Positions 24,782-34,149 of a stretch of 64,000 bases of DNA are shown piece after piece. This DNA comes from Natrinema gelatinilyticum (GTDB lineage Archaea > Halobacteriota > Halobacteria > Halobacteriales > Natrialbaceae): assembly GCF_024266705.1 (NCBI RefSeq), contig NZ_CP100758.1, positions 100,920 through 164,919 on the forward strand. Direction: 5' to 3'. A program made the translations under genes and the position numbers. The notes beneath the pieces are model-generated. The model made no database searches. It was given only the letters and a program-made list of their open reading frames with translations, and was not told the DNA's origin. Position 1 is the first letter of the stretch, and every line of letters starts with the position of its first letter.

Positions 24782-25921
24782 ATGAATTCTGCATCGACGT
24801 CAGTCGCTGACCCGCTCAAGGAGTTCCTTCGATCGAAATCGAAGGGCGGCGAAGAGAGCGGGAACTACCGACGCAATCTCGAGCGCTGCGTCGAGGACTT
24901 TCTCGAGTGGTTCGAGGAATATCCGCGCTCGGATGGGGCGTTCGACGATCTAGACGAACGGACGTTCCGCCAGTACGCTCGGGAACTCACGAATCGTGAC
25001 CTTGCGGCAGGGACGGTTCTGACGTACTACGCGAACGTCAGCGCCTACGTTGGTTGGTGTGTTCGCGAAGGCCTCCTCGAAGCGAACTACGCCCAGCGAA
25101 ACGTCGCGAAGGAACCGCTCCCCGACAACGACGGGCGTCGATCGGGTGATCAGCAGGCCTGGGCCAACGAGCATCGATTGCAGATTACACGGTATGTCGA
25201 TAAGCGAGCTCACGACGCTGCCGACGAGAAGGGGTTCGACGCCGTTCAGGAGTTTCGCGATCGGGCACTCGTCTACGTCCTCTGCTATTCCGGCGTCCGG
25301 GGTGGTGAGATCTTCGCAGATCCGAAGGACGATCGCCGGAATGGCCTCCGATGGGGCGATGTTTCACTCGAAGATCGGAGGATGACTGTCCTTGCGAAAA
25401 AGCAGGACTGGTCCGATCGATCACTGACGAAGCAGGCGATAAATCCCATGTCACGATACAGAAAAATTCTCGATCCTGCGGGGGACGACTGGCCTGTTTT
25501 CCCGACGTTTCACCTCCCGACACTTTACGAGACACTTCGAACCGGCTTACGGGAGAGCCACGGCTGGTCAGAAACGGAGGTCGAGGAGTACCTCAGCGAC
25601 CTCACCGGCCAGATGGATGTGTTCGGAGCGCTTCGGGAGTATGAGCTGACGCCACCCTCGATCAATACCGACGGCGCTCGACGGATCATGCGACGCCTCT
25701 GTGAGGACGCTGACATCGGGCTCGACGATAAACACGGCTATCTCGCCCCCCACGGTGGCCGTCGCGGTGCCGGCGAAGTACTGGTCCGCCAACGCGGGTT
25801 CACTGCGGCTGCTCGCCTTCTCGATAACAGCGAAGAGGTCGTCCGGAAATCGTACTCCCATATCGAAGCAAAAGAGATGGCCAAAGACGCTGGCGATGCG
25901 TTCGCAGAGCACGATGCATGA
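24782..25921 (+). CDS. Tyrosine recombinase (integrase)
   Basis: A 379-residue site-specific recombinase. The N-terminal core-binding domain (about 10-110) begins PLKEFLRSKSKGG. The catalytic domain shows Arg173 in CYSGVRGGEIF, a C-terminal HGGRRGAG box with the second Arg and Tyr near 359 in VRKSYSHIEAKEM. Such proteins integrate plasmids, viruses or islands at tRNA genes or other attachment sites. No tRNA gene is visible beside it. It stands at the left border of the long catabolic block, and pieces of a related integrase stand at the right border (61290-61767). Confidence 0.88.
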   Translation: MNSASTSVADPLKEFLRSKSKGGEESGNYRRNLERCVEDFLEWFEEYPRSDGAFDDLDERTFRQYARELTNRDLAAGTVLTYYANVSAYVGWCVREGLLEANYAQRNVAKEPLPDNDGRRSGDQQAWANEHRLQITRYVDKRAHDAADEKGFDAVQEFRDRALVYVLCYSGVRGGEIFADPKDDRRNGLRWGDVSLEDRRMTVLAKKQDWSDRSLTKQAINPMSRYRKILDPAGDDWPVFPTFHLPTLYETLRTGLRESHGWSETEVEEYLSDLTGQMDVFGALREYELTPPSINTDGARRIMRRLCEDADIGLDDKHGYLAPHGGRRGAGEVLVRQRGFTAAARLLDNSEEVVRKSYSHIEAKEMAKDAGDAFAEHDA

Positions 25922-26267
25922 TTCACCCTCGCAGAGGATATTTGGCGCTTCGAGAGAGTACAATTATATATTAAAGAAGAGGTCTCAGAAATGATCCTGA
26001 GAAAGTAACCTAAGATCTACCTCTTAGCTCTCAAGCGTTGACTGTCCAGAAATTGTGATTATTTTACCTAAGTGATCAGTATTATATTCTTATCTAAATT
26101 ACTTAGTAAAAATTATAACTAAGATGTATAGTTAACATGCTTCCGACGGTAGAAAATATTCGCGAGTTCTCTCGACCGTACCGAAGTTCGATACTTCTCG
26201 AGTATCCTAACCACAACCTGAAGACAGTGACGATCAGAAGTAATCACTCACTGTTAGTCCAGCGAAT
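25922..26267. other. AT-rich gap after the integrase
   Basis: About 345 AT-rich bases. No gene, tRNA or clear repeat was found, although the attachment site of the integrase could be here. Confidence 0.45.
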
Positions 26268-26790
26268 TAATCAGTAGCCGTATCAATCGCTATTGTAAGG
26301 TCGGCAAGTGACTCAACGAAGCGGGTATTGAGTGTCGCTTGGAGTTGTCTCCAGCACTCGTCAACCGAATTTCGCTCTGGCGAGTACGCCGGCAACGTCA
26401 CGAAGGCGTGAGATCGTCACGGGCCGCCAGATTCGTGATGGCCGACGCCTGGAAAGATGGCGTTCCATCCAGCACGATGATCAGACCATCTTCGAATTTG
26501 TTATATAATGCGAAAATGAAATGTTCTGCGTTGATAGCAGCCACGTACTCTTCGAATCGAGAGAAGAGGCAATCACTGTTCTCAGTAATGAGATTTAAGC
26601 CATATATAATTTTTTCGAAATAACTATCGTTCGCCCGTCGCTGAACAAGGAACCACTTTGGCTAGTTTAGTCTGTGTGACGCCGTTTTTGTACGCTATTG
26701 TCTCTAAGAGCCGTTGTGTCGGCTTCTTTCCGTCCACGTTGTCGAGAGCATCTTGCAGCTCTTCGACTGAAACCTCGTCGATGTGATTCA
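26268..26790 (-). pseudogene. Internally deleted IS630-family element
   Basis: The minus strand gives the N-terminus (HIDEVSVEELQDALDNVDG, KKPTQRLLETIAYKNGV) and then, after a large deletion, the catalytic part (SRFEEYVAAINAEHF, LIIVLDGTPSFQASA, LPAYSPERNSVDECWRQLQ). A frameshift lies near 26410. Both ends of the gene remain while the middle is lost, as in a non-autonomous derivative. Confidence 0.75.
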
Positions 26791-26839
26791 CTGTCTGTTG
26801 CAAGACTCTACGAGAAAATAGTTCTAATGGGCACAATAG

Positions 26840-27529
26840 GACTGTTCAGAAATTAAATCTAGATTGGTGCAAAATATAAATTGGTTTTTATATTATACAT
26901 TATTAATATGAACTTAAGAACTATAATTTACATATGGTCGTGGTCAGCCGTGGACCGATTATTACCGTCCGACCAGCGCTGATCGTTCTCGAGAGTTAAC
27001 TACGTAAATTCTGTCGCCCGCTTCTCCTCCGTCGTCAGCCGAGACCGAATGTCAGGAATCGGCGATCCGATTTCCAAACCGAATGGAGGCATCGACGTTC
27101 ATTTACAACCATACCACTGTAATGCCTCGATTCTGCCCTCGTGTCGACCGGTCGCTCCCCTTCACCTACGGGGAAGTTACAATCGCACAGTTGCAATCCA
27201 GGCCGGTGCCCGGATCAAATCTCGGCGCCATGAGTGGGGCGACGCCCGCCGAATCGACCAATGTTGTCTCGGCCGAGCCGTTCGCAAGATACGAACAGAG
27301 ACTGGTGTATGGGCGAGCCTGACTGGTACGTTCGCCGGCCGGGTCATTTGTATTCGCGTCAGAAACGCACTGTGTCAGTACAGACTCATTTCTACGTTAC
27401 CACGACGCGTTCCCGAGATACGAACACGGCTGGTTCCAACTGTGCGACCGTCCTCAACCGGAAAGTAGCACTGAGAGCAAGGGAGTCAGATCGACCAAAC
27501 GTTTACAACGGCCCACAGTTTTCAGGCGT
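26840..27529. other. Long stretch without a supportable gene
   Basis: The first 100 bases are very AT-rich; from about 26930 the GC content rises to the level of the following island. Open frames at 27049-27468 and 27234-27683 have no recognisable protein features. I see no RNA gene. The composition change may mark the island edge. Confidence 0.4.
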
Positions 27530-28044
27530 ATGGAACACGGGACAGGAACAAGCACGCGAGGAAGGGAACACGTCTACAACGCGCTCGTCAAGGCTGGGAT
27601 CACGGTACGCGTCGTATTTCCGGGCATCCAAACGCTCCCGGTCGATCGAACGATCGCAGACCGCGACGAGACCGAGTACGTGATGGCGCGACACGAAACC
27701 GCAATCCCGCACGCTGCGTGGGGGAACTACGAGTCTGGGGGCGGCATCACCGCCAGGCTGACGGTTCCCGGCCCGGGCGATACCAACGCAGCTCACGGCT
27801 TGAAGAGCGCCTTAAACGACGGCGTTCCGATCGTTTACATCTCGGCGACGTCATCAGCAAATCATCGAAACTCGAGGAAGACGTTGGCTTTCGGTGGGGC
27901 TCGCCGGACTGGGTCGGGCTCGCGCAAAGTTACGGCTGCCAGGGCCGGCGGGCTCGAACGCGGCCGACCTTCCGGGAGGCTCTCGAGTGGGCGCTCGAGG
28001 CGGACATCCCGACCCTGATCGATGCGGCCATCGATCCGGCGTAA
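27530..28044 (+). pseudogene. Remnant of a thiamine-diphosphate-dependent (acetolactate-synthase-like) enzyme
   Basis: The first frame encodes the N-terminal domain (GREHVYNALVKAGIT, the HETAIPHAAWGNYESGGG region with the catalytic Glu, and TVPGPGDTNAAHGLKSALND). After about 27850 the frame changes and only the C-terminal end follows (DWVGLAQSYGCQGRRA, FREALEWALEADIPTLIDAA). The central domain and most of the cofactor domain are deleted. It lies just before the IclR gene and probably belonged to the catabolic block. Confidence 0.75.
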
Positions 28045-28220
28045 CCGACGGCGGTCGATATCGACGATTACGAGACCGACGTCGATCCGACCGCATTCTG
28101 ACGTCCTACGACGCGCGCCGAACCGCTGCTTCGCCGTTCGCGTCGTCGTGTCCGCATACCTGCTGGCAGACCGTTCGTGAGAGCCAAACACTTTTGAGGT
28201 GTGGGAGACAATCTCTTTCC

Positions 28221-28982
28221 ATGAGCAAACAGGAGAATCGGATGGTGGACGCGGTCGTTATCTCAAGCAACATCATCTGGACGCTCCAGGAGCAGAACGG
28301 TGCCGGCGTCACCGAACTCGCAAACCGTCTCGGGCACTCGAAAAGCACCGTCCACAATCACCTCCAGACGCTCGAGAAGCAGCGTCTCGTGGTGAAAGAC
28401 GACGGGCAGTATCGCCTGAGCCTGCGATTCCTTGACGTGGCGTCCCACGTCAAGAATCAGTTTCCTAACTACGACATCATCAGAAACGAGGTAGACAGCC
28501 TCGCGGAGGAAACCGGCGAGGTCGCCCAGTTCGGGATCGAAGAGCACGGTCGCGTGAGCTATCTGTACAAATCGAGCGGCAGCCGCGGCGTCGAAACCGC
28601 CTCAAGCGTCGGCACGCAGCAGGCGATCCACTCAACGTCGCTCGGGAAGTCCATCATGGCCCACATGCCACAAGAGCGGGTCCATGAAATTCTGGATCGA
28701 CGCGGAATGGCCGCGCGGACCGAGAACACGATCACCGATCGCGAGGAACTGTTCGCGGAACTGGAGGAGATCAAAGAGCGGGGCCACGCGATCGACGACC
28801 AGGAGAACGTGGAGGGGCTGTGCTGTATTGCGGCCCCCGTTACCAGCGATCACGGCGATCTCGGCGCGGTCAGCGTCTCCTGGCCCACGAGCCGCATCGG
28901 GACCGATGCGTTCATGGAGGAAATGCCCGCCAGGATCATGCGCGCGGCGAACGTGATCGAACTCAACTCCAAGTTCGGCTGA
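28221..28982 (+). CDS. IclR-family regulator of the catabolic block
   Basis: A 253-residue IclR protein. The winged helix-turn-helix covers about residues 10-65 (GVTELANRLGHSKSTVHNHL) and the ligand-binding domain the rest (AIHSTSLGKSIMAHMP, GLCCIAAPVTSDHGD). The ATG at 28221 gives the best N-terminus; upstream sequence in frame is the pseudogene region. It is the first intact gene of the supercluster, on the same strand as the sugar-acid genes, and is the obvious candidate for their regulator. It differs clearly from the IclR protein at 5851. Confidence 0.9.
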   Translation: MSKQENRMVDAVVISSNIIWTLQEQNGAGVTELANRLGHSKSTVHNHLQTLEKQRLVVKDDGQYRLSLRFLDVASHVKNQFPNYDIIRNEVDSLAEETGEVAQFGIEEHGRVSYLYKSSGSRGVETASSVGTQQAIHSTSLGKSIMAHMPQERVHEILDRRGMAARTENTITDREELFAELEEIKERGHAIDDQENVEGLCCIAAPVTSDHGDLGAVSVSWPTSRIGTDAFMEEMPARIMRAANVIELNSKFG

Positions 28983-29212
28983 CCGTTCCTCCTCAGACGA
29001 TCTCCCGCCGCTCTTTCTTGGTCCGCCCGCCCCGATACTGCCCCTGCTGTCTCCGATACCGTCTCCGCTCTGACCCCACTCGTGGCATTCCAACGTTCGT
29101 AAGATGCGAACAGCATGTGCCAGCGGGATGGGGCGTCACCCGGCCGCCAGCACATGAACGACGCGAACATTTTTGCCCCGGCCGGGCCATCGTTCGGGCA
29201 TCCCCGACGACC

Positions 29213-30424
29213 ATGATAGACAATCGTTCATCCGTCTACGACGAACTCGGCGTCTCCGAGGCGATCAACGCCGCCGGAACGAAGACGCGCATTGGCGGAA
29301 CCCGCATCCGTCCGGAGGCCGTGGACGCGATGACCCGGGCGGCGGAGTCGTTCGCACGCATTTCCGACCTGCAGGCTCGTGCGTCCGAAACCATCGCCGA
29401 CGCGACTGGCGCCGAGGCGGGCTACGTGACGACGGGCGCGTCGGCAGGGTTGACCCTCGCGGCGGCAGCGTGCCTAGCTGGCCACGATTTCTCGGCGATG
29501 GCCCGTCTCCCCGACACGGACGAGATCGCCGACGAAATCGTCATCCCGAAGGTCCACCGCAACTCCTACGACCACGCGCTCCGGGCCGCCGGAGCGACCA
29601 TCGTCGACGTCGGAACGAACGATGGGACGCTGGGGGCGGTGACGACCGACCTCGAGACGTGGGAACTCAAGGAGGCGATCACCGAAGACACAGCCGCGAT
29701 CGGCTACGTCGCCCGGAACGATCTGCCCCTGGAACCGGTCGTCGAGGTCGCTCACGACCACGGGGTGCCCGTCATCGTCGATGCCGCCGGTCGGCTCCCG
29801 CCGAAGTCGAACCTCACCGCGTTCGTCGACGCCGGCGCCGACCTCGTCGCGTTCAGCGGCGGCAAAGCCGTTCGCGGCCCCCAGAGTACTGGCTTCGTCG
29901 CCGGTCGGAGCGATCTCGTTTCGTCGATGGCGCTCCAGCACCTCGACATGGACGCCGTCGAGGGGACGTGGGACCCGCCGGCCTCGCTCGTCGACGTCGA
30001 CAGCCTGCCCGGCGTCCCGCGCCACGGGATTGGCCGGGGGTTCAAGGTCGGGAAAGAGGAACTCGTCGGGTTCGTCCGCGCCCTCGAGTCGTACGTGGAC
30101 GAGGACGAGGCGGCCTGCCTCAAGGGCTGGGACGACCGCGCACGCTGGATCGGCCGCGCACTGGACGAGGAGACGGCGCTCGAGATCGCGTATCGTAACG
30201 AGGGCGATCCGACGGCGGTGACGCGGGTGGCCGTGACGGTCGACGAGGCGACGGTCGGCGGCTCCACGGTCGATCTGGTCGGACGGCTCCGCCGGGAGTC
30301 ACCGCGCATCTTCGTCGGCGACCACGACGTGACCGCCGGCGTCTTCACCGTCGATCCGCGCGGGCTTACTGACGACGAGGCCGAGTACCTCGTCGAGCGC
30401 ATCGTCGCGGTAGCTGCCGGCTGA
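29213..30424 (+). CDS. SelA-like PLP enzyme (D-glucosaminate ammonia-lyase type)
   Basis: A 403-residue PLP-dependent protein of the SelA/DgaE group. The N-terminal AINAAGTKTRIGGTRI segment, Asp190 in VIVDAAGRLPP and the PLP Lys218 in FSGGKAVRGPQSTG are typical. Haloarchaea lack the bacterial SelA pathway. Relatives in sugar operons remove ammonia from D-glucosaminate 6-phosphate or similar 2-amino sugar acids. I therefore infer an amino-sugar-acid ammonia-lyase, supported by RidA and a DHDPS-family gene close by. ATG 29213 fits a TATA box near 29169-29178; longer frames upstream are not protein-like. Confidence 0.78.
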   Translation: MIDNRSSVYDELGVSEAINAAGTKTRIGGTRIRPEAVDAMTRAAESFARISDLQARASETIADATGAEAGYVTTGASAGLTLAAAACLAGHDFSAMARLPDTDEIADEIVIPKVHRNSYDHALRAAGATIVDVGTNDGTLGAVTTDLETWELKEAITEDTAAIGYVARNDLPLEPVVEVAHDHGVPVIVDAAGRLPPKSNLTAFVDAGADLVAFSGGKAVRGPQSTGFVAGRSDLVSSMALQHLDMDAVEGTWDPPASLVDVDSLPGVPRHGIGRGFKVGKEELVGFVRALESYVDEDEAACLKGWDDRARWIGRALDEETALEIAYRNEGDPTAVTRVAVTVDEATVGGSTVDLVGRLRRESPRIFVGDHDVTAGVFTVDPRGLTDDEAEYLVERIVAVAAG

Positions 30425-30477
30425 GTCCGAACCCAGAACGGAACGAAACCGACGGAGACGCGCGAATCTCGACCGGG

Positions 30478-30488
30478 AAAAAGTATAA
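30478..30488 (+). promoter_or_regulatory. TATA box of the first enolase-superfamily gene
   Basis: AAAAAGTATAA is centred about 32 bases before ATG 30517, preceded by CGACCGGG. The spacing implies a leaderless transcript. Confidence 0.55.
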
Positions 30489-30516
30489 CCCCTCTTCGAC
30501 GGACGCTACCGTACGG

Positions 30517-31665
30517 ATGAAGATTACTGACATCGACGCCAACGTCGTCCGTATCGGTCGCGAGTTCGGAACGACGTCCGCTATCAAGGAGATCGAGGAG
30601 AGCGTCTTCGTGTTGCTTCGACTGACCGCCGACGACGGCTCGACCGGCATCGGCGAGATCTCGGACGTCGAACATCCGGAAACGATGCCTACGACCGACG
30701 AGATCGAAGCGGAGGTCGGCGACTTCCTCCTCGGCGAGGACCCCTGCGAGATCAACCGGCTCGCCGACGAGATGTACGAGGCGATCGACTTCGGGGCGTT
30801 CGACTTCCACTCCTTCCAGCAACTCGCGCTGGCGGCCGTCGACATGGCGCTGTACGATCTCGTGGGCGATCGGTACGACGTCCCCGCCTACCAGCTGCTC
30901 GGCGGACGCACGCGGGACGTCCCGCTGTGCTGGGTCGTCTTCACGCGCCAGGAACCCGACGCGGCGGAGGCGCTCCGCGAGGAAATCCGGACCCGCGTCG
31001 GCCAGGGATTCTCGGCGTTCAAACTGAAGGTTGGCGAGGTCGATCCGGCCGTCGACGCCGAGCGGATCCGGACCGTCCGCGAGATCGCTGGCGAGGACGC
31101 GCAGGTGTTCGTCGACGCGCAGGGCGTCTGGGAACTCGAGGAGGCGATCGAGACCATCGAACGGTTCGAGGAGGTGGGAATCGATGGCGTCGAAACGCCC
31201 GTCGGTCACCCGGACTCCGACGTTGAAACGCGGGGCTACTACTACGATATCCCGCTCGTCCCGTCGGAACTGGCGACAGTGCAGGAGACCGTCGACACGC
31301 CGGTCTTCGAACACGTGCTCGATCCGCAGTTCGGCATCGACCTCGCGGCAGCAGACGCCGTCGACGTGTTCACTGTCGAGGTCTGTTCGGGCGGGATCAC
31401 CCGCGCCGATCGGATCCTGGACGTCGCCGAGGCCGCCGGCATCGACGCGCGCCTGGGGAGCACGGTCGAACTCGGGCCGGGGACGATCGCGGCCGGCTCA
31501 CTCGGCGCCGCCTCGACCGCTGTCACCTACCCGTGCGACCTCATCGGGCCGCAAGTGTATGACGAGTCGATCCTCGAGTCGGGCCTGGAGTACCGGGACG
31601 GGACCCTGCGCCCCTCCGAGGCGCCCGGCTTCGGCCTCGCGCTCGAGGACGGTCTGTTCGAGTAA
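30517..31665 (+). CDS. Enolase-superfamily enzyme (mandelate racemase/muconate lactonizing type)
   Basis: A 382-residue member with the N-terminal capping domain and a beta-barrel. Visible catalytic features are the KxK pair Lys169 and Lys171 (FKLKVGE), Asp200 (VFVDAQG) and Glu226 (GVETPVG). The third metal ligand may be the Glu of VFEHVLD. At the end of the sixth strand, where muconate-type enzymes have a second catalytic lysine, I read TVEVCSGGI without a lysine, so it may use one-base chemistry. Likely reactions are dehydration or epimerisation of a sugar acid. It follows the SelA-like gene in the same direction but has its own promoter. Confidence 0.85.
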   Translation: MKITDIDANVVRIGREFGTTSAIKEIEESVFVLLRLTADDGSTGIGEISDVEHPETMPTTDEIEAEVGDFLLGEDPCEINRLADEMYEAIDFGAFDFHSFQQLALAAVDMALYDLVGDRYDVPAYQLLGGRTRDVPLCWVVFTRQEPDAAEALREEIRTRVGQGFSAFKLKVGEVDPAVDAERIRTVREIAGEDAQVFVDAQGVWELEEAIETIERFEEVGIDGVETPVGHPDSDVETRGYYYDIPLVPSELATVQETVDTPVFEHVLDPQFGIDLAAADAVDVFTVEVCSGGITRADRILDVAEAAGIDARLGSTVELGPGTIAAGSLGAASTAVTYPCDLIGPQVYDESILESGLEYRDGTLRPSEAPGFGLALEDGLFE

Positions 31666-31791
31666 GTCGCATCGATTCGCGGTCGAATCGAGGTTCGTAA
31701 CCCGCGTCGCCGGGCCGACGGAATCGAGGTGCCGGTCCGAGGGGGCGGGCAAGCGAGACTTTTTGTAGCACCTGGTCGTCTGCTACCGCGT

Positions 31792-32967
31792 ATGCAGATC
31801 ACCGGACTAGAGACGGTTCCAGTCGAGGTACCCGTCAAGCGGCACGGCGAACCGTACGGCATCGCTCCCTACGTCGGCGGCAACCGGATCCGGAGTTTGC
31901 CGGATTCGCTCACGTTCGAGGAGGCCCTCAAGGCGAACGACGAGGCGACCGAGGCCGGGAAGAAGCTGCTCGTGAAGCTTGAAACCGACGAGGGGATCGA
32001 CGGCTGGGGCGAGGTCAAGGTACCGACAATGCGGGCCGGCCAGGTACTGATCGAGGAACTCGTCGAACCGGCGGTCGTCGGACGGGACGTGACGGAGGTC
32101 GAGGCGCTCGTCGATGAGTTCGGCTCGTTCTCGACGATGTACTACACCGACGTGACGTCCTACATCGGCGCGGTCGAGATGGCCATGTGGGACGCCCACG
32201 GCAAGCACCTCGGCAAGCCGGTCCACGAACTCGTTGGGGGGAAGTGCCGCGACAGCGTCGAGATTGCGTACTGTCTCGGCTTGCTCACGCCCGAGGAGTC
32301 CCGCGAGTACGCGCGGTTCGCCCGCGACGAGGGGTTCTCGGTCCTCAAGACGAAGGCCAGTCGCTACTGGCGGGCCGACGTCGACCGGATCCAAGCCATG
32401 CACGACGAGGTCGACGGCGAACTCGAGTTCCGGGTCGACCCGAACCAGCTCTGGAGCTTCGAGGACGCCGTCCGCTTCGGCGCGGCCCTCGAAGACCGGG
32501 GCATCTACCTCCAGTACATGGAACAGCCCATCCGCGTTGACAGCTTCGGGAGCATGAAGAACCTCCGGAACCGGCTCCGGACGCCGATCGCGATCAACGA
32601 GGACGCGTACTTCCAGCGCAACCTCACCCAGGCGACCTCGATGGACGCGATCGACGCGGCCGTCGTCGACCTTGTGCCCGCCCGGGGGATCCTCGGGATG
32701 AAACGGCTTGCGGGCATCGCCTCCGAGTTCGGCATCTCGCTGGCCCACCACACGAACTTCGACCTCGGGATCAAGAATGCCGCGAAGCTCCACACCGTCG
32801 CGACGACGCCGGCGTTCAACATGGCCATTGACTCCGTCTACTACGCCTACGAGGACCACATCCTGGAGAACCCACTCGAGATCGAGGACGGACGCATGAC
32901 GGTTCCGGACGAACCTGGCCTAGCCGCGGTCGACGAGGCGAAAATCGAGGAATATCGCATCGATTAA
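31792..32967 (+). CDS. Enolase-superfamily sugar-acid dehydratase
   Basis: A 391-residue enzyme, clearly different from its neighbour. It shows Lys186 and Lys188 (VLKTKAS), metal ligands Asp216 (RVDPNQ), Glu244 (YMEQPI) and Glu270 (INEDAY), and His319 or His320 (LAHHTNFD) at the place of the general base of the His-Asp dyad. This pattern is that of mandelate-racemase-type acid sugar dehydratases, which turn a sugar acid into a 2-keto-3-deoxy acid. The ATG at 31792 follows a TTTTTGT box. Its product would suit the DHDPS-family enzyme encoded next. Confidence 0.87.
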   Translation: MQITGLETVPVEVPVKRHGEPYGIAPYVGGNRIRSLPDSLTFEEALKANDEATEAGKKLLVKLETDEGIDGWGEVKVPTMRAGQVLIEELVEPAVVGRDVTEVEALVDEFGSFSTMYYTDVTSYIGAVEMAMWDAHGKHLGKPVHELVGGKCRDSVEIAYCLGLLTPEESREYARFARDEGFSVLKTKASRYWRADVDRIQAMHDEVDGELEFRVDPNQLWSFEDAVRFGAALEDRGIYLQYMEQPIRVDSFGSMKNLRNRLRTPIAINEDAYFQRNLTQATSMDAIDAAVVDLVPARGILGMKRLAGIASEFGISLAHHTNFDLGIKNAAKLHTVATTPAFNMAIDSVYYAYEDHILENPLEIEDGRMTVPDEPGLAAVDEAKIEEYRID

Positions 32968-33042
32968 GCCGAATCCCATCAACCGCCGCGTTCGGCGACC
33001 GCGACTAGCCGGGTTGCCGGATCCAGTCGGTCCGACGACATC

Positions 33043-33057
33043 TTTTCCGTGGGAAAA
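33043..33057. promoter_or_regulatory. Palindromic operator candidate at a core promoter
   Basis: TTTTCC-GTG-GGAAAA is a perfect dyad ending three bases before the TATA box ATTATATAAC (33060-33069) of the gene at 33093. A protein bound here would cover the TFB site. The IclR protein of this block is the natural candidate. Confidence 0.55.
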
Positions 33058-33059
33058 CT

Positions 33060-33069
33060 ATTATATAAC
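33060..33069 (+). promoter_or_regulatory. TATA box of the DHDPS-family gene
   Basis: ATTATATAAC is centred 28 bases before ATG 33093. Confidence 0.65.
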
Positions 33070-33092
33070 CGTCTCATTATACCTATCCGAGC

Positions 33093-34034
33093 ATGAGTCA
33101 CAAGAGGCTAAAGCAGCATCTCCGAGACGTGTCGTTCACTACCACTGCACCGTTCAGCGAGGACGGAAGCGACGTTCTCTACGAGGAGGCCGCCCGCAAT
33201 ACGGAAGCCGTCCTCGATGCCGGCGGGCGATCGTTCATCCCCTGCGGAAACACCGGCGAGTACTACTCGCTGACCGACGAGGAACGGCTTCGCCTCGTTG
33301 AGACGACCGTCGACGTCGTCGGGGACGACGGCGCGGTCATCGCAGGCATTGGCGGGAGCACCAAGGAGGCGATCGAACAGACGCAGACCTACGAGGAAGT
33401 CGGTGTGGACGGCGTGATGGTTCACGATCCCGATCACACCTATGTCCACAGTCAGGGGATCGTCGAGTACTACGAGCGACTCGCCGACGCGACCGAGATC
33501 GGGATCGTGATGTACAAGCGCGGGCCGGCGCTCTCGCTGCCGGCCGTCTCGGAGCTCTCGACAAACGACAACGTCGTCGGGCTGAAGTTCGCCGTCAACG
33601 ACGTCGCGGCCTTCTCGAAAATGGTCCGCGAGGTCCCCGGCGACATCGTCTTCTCGACGGGGATCGCCGAACGGTTCGCGCCGGCGTTCGCGCTGGAAGG
33701 CGCCGAGGGGTTCACCACCGGTATCGGTTCATTCGCTCCGGATGTCAGTCTCGCGCTGCAGGAGGCTCTCGAGGCCGAAGATTGGGAGCGCGCGCTCGAA
33801 ATCCGCGATCTAACGCGGCCGTACGAGGACCTCCGGGAGGAACCCGGCGCGAACAACGAGTTCGAGGCGGCGAACAACGTGCCGGCGATCAAACACGGCC
33901 TTGAACTCGCGGGACTGTACGGGGGCCCGGTGCGCGAACCGCTCGTCGAACTCTCCGAGGAGGACAAACGGCGCGCTGAGACCTACTACGAGCAACTGGC
34001 CGAGGCCGAGTTCGCGGCACCGACGCAGACGTAA
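33093..34034 (+). CDS. DHDPS-family aldolase/dehydratase
   Basis: A 313-residue (beta/alpha)8-barrel enzyme of the dihydrodipicolinate synthase/N-acetylneuraminate lyase family. The Schiff-base Lys165 is in VVGLKFAVND and the partner Tyr141 in IVMYKRGP; a GNTGEYYSLT loop binds the 2-keto acid carboxylate. In sugar-acid operons the family splits 2-keto-3-deoxy acids or dehydrates them to alpha-ketoglutarate semialdehyde. The latter fits the aldehyde dehydrogenase at 49488. It has its own promoter and operator candidate. Confidence 0.9.
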   Translation: MSHKRLKQHLRDVSFTTTAPFSEDGSDVLYEEAARNTEAVLDAGGRSFIPCGNTGEYYSLTDEERLRLVETTVDVVGDDGAVIAGIGGSTKEAIEQTQTYEEVGVDGVMVHDPDHTYVHSQGIVEYYERLADATEIGIVMYKRGPALSLPAVSELSTNDNVVGLKFAVNDVAAFSKMVREVPGDIVFSTGIAERFAPAFALEGAEGFTTGIGSFAPDVSLALQEALEAEDWERALEIRDLTRPYEDLREEPGANNEFEAANNVPAIKHGLELAGLYGGPVREPLVELSEEDKRRAETYYEQLAEAEFAAPTQT

Positions 34035-34116
34035 CCGATCGAACGCGACGCGCGACGAGAGACGGGTTCGGGTAGCGCGAGCGCCGATCGCCGAGGTATG
34101 GTACCTGATCACGTAC

Positions 34117-34126
34117 GTTTATTACC
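34117..34126 (+). promoter_or_regulatory. TATA box of the second ridA
   Basis: GTTTATTACC is centred about 28 bases before ATG 34150. Confidence 0.55.
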
Positions 34127-34149
34127 CCGGTCGCGAAATCTCGAAACAC

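Noticed and set aside
27195..27230. tRNA-like 3' end (GATCAAATCTCGGCGCC)
   Set aside because: The T-stem does not pair, and no acceptor or anticodon arm was found upstream.
27049..27468. 139-codon frame before the thiamine-enzyme remnant
   Set aside because: Cys- and Arg-rich, low-complexity translation with no family likeness or promoter.
28820..29212. N-terminal extension of the SelA-like protein
   Set aside because: It overlaps the IclR gene in another frame, and the extension is Arg-rich and unlike the family. ATG 29213 fits a TATA box.
29752..31314. 520-codon minus-strand frame across the SelA-like and enolase-superfamily genes
   Set aside because: It spans two well-supported genes on the other strand and the gap between them, and its protein is Arg/Asp-rich without motifs. 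Long antisense frames are common in GC-rich haloarchaeal genes.
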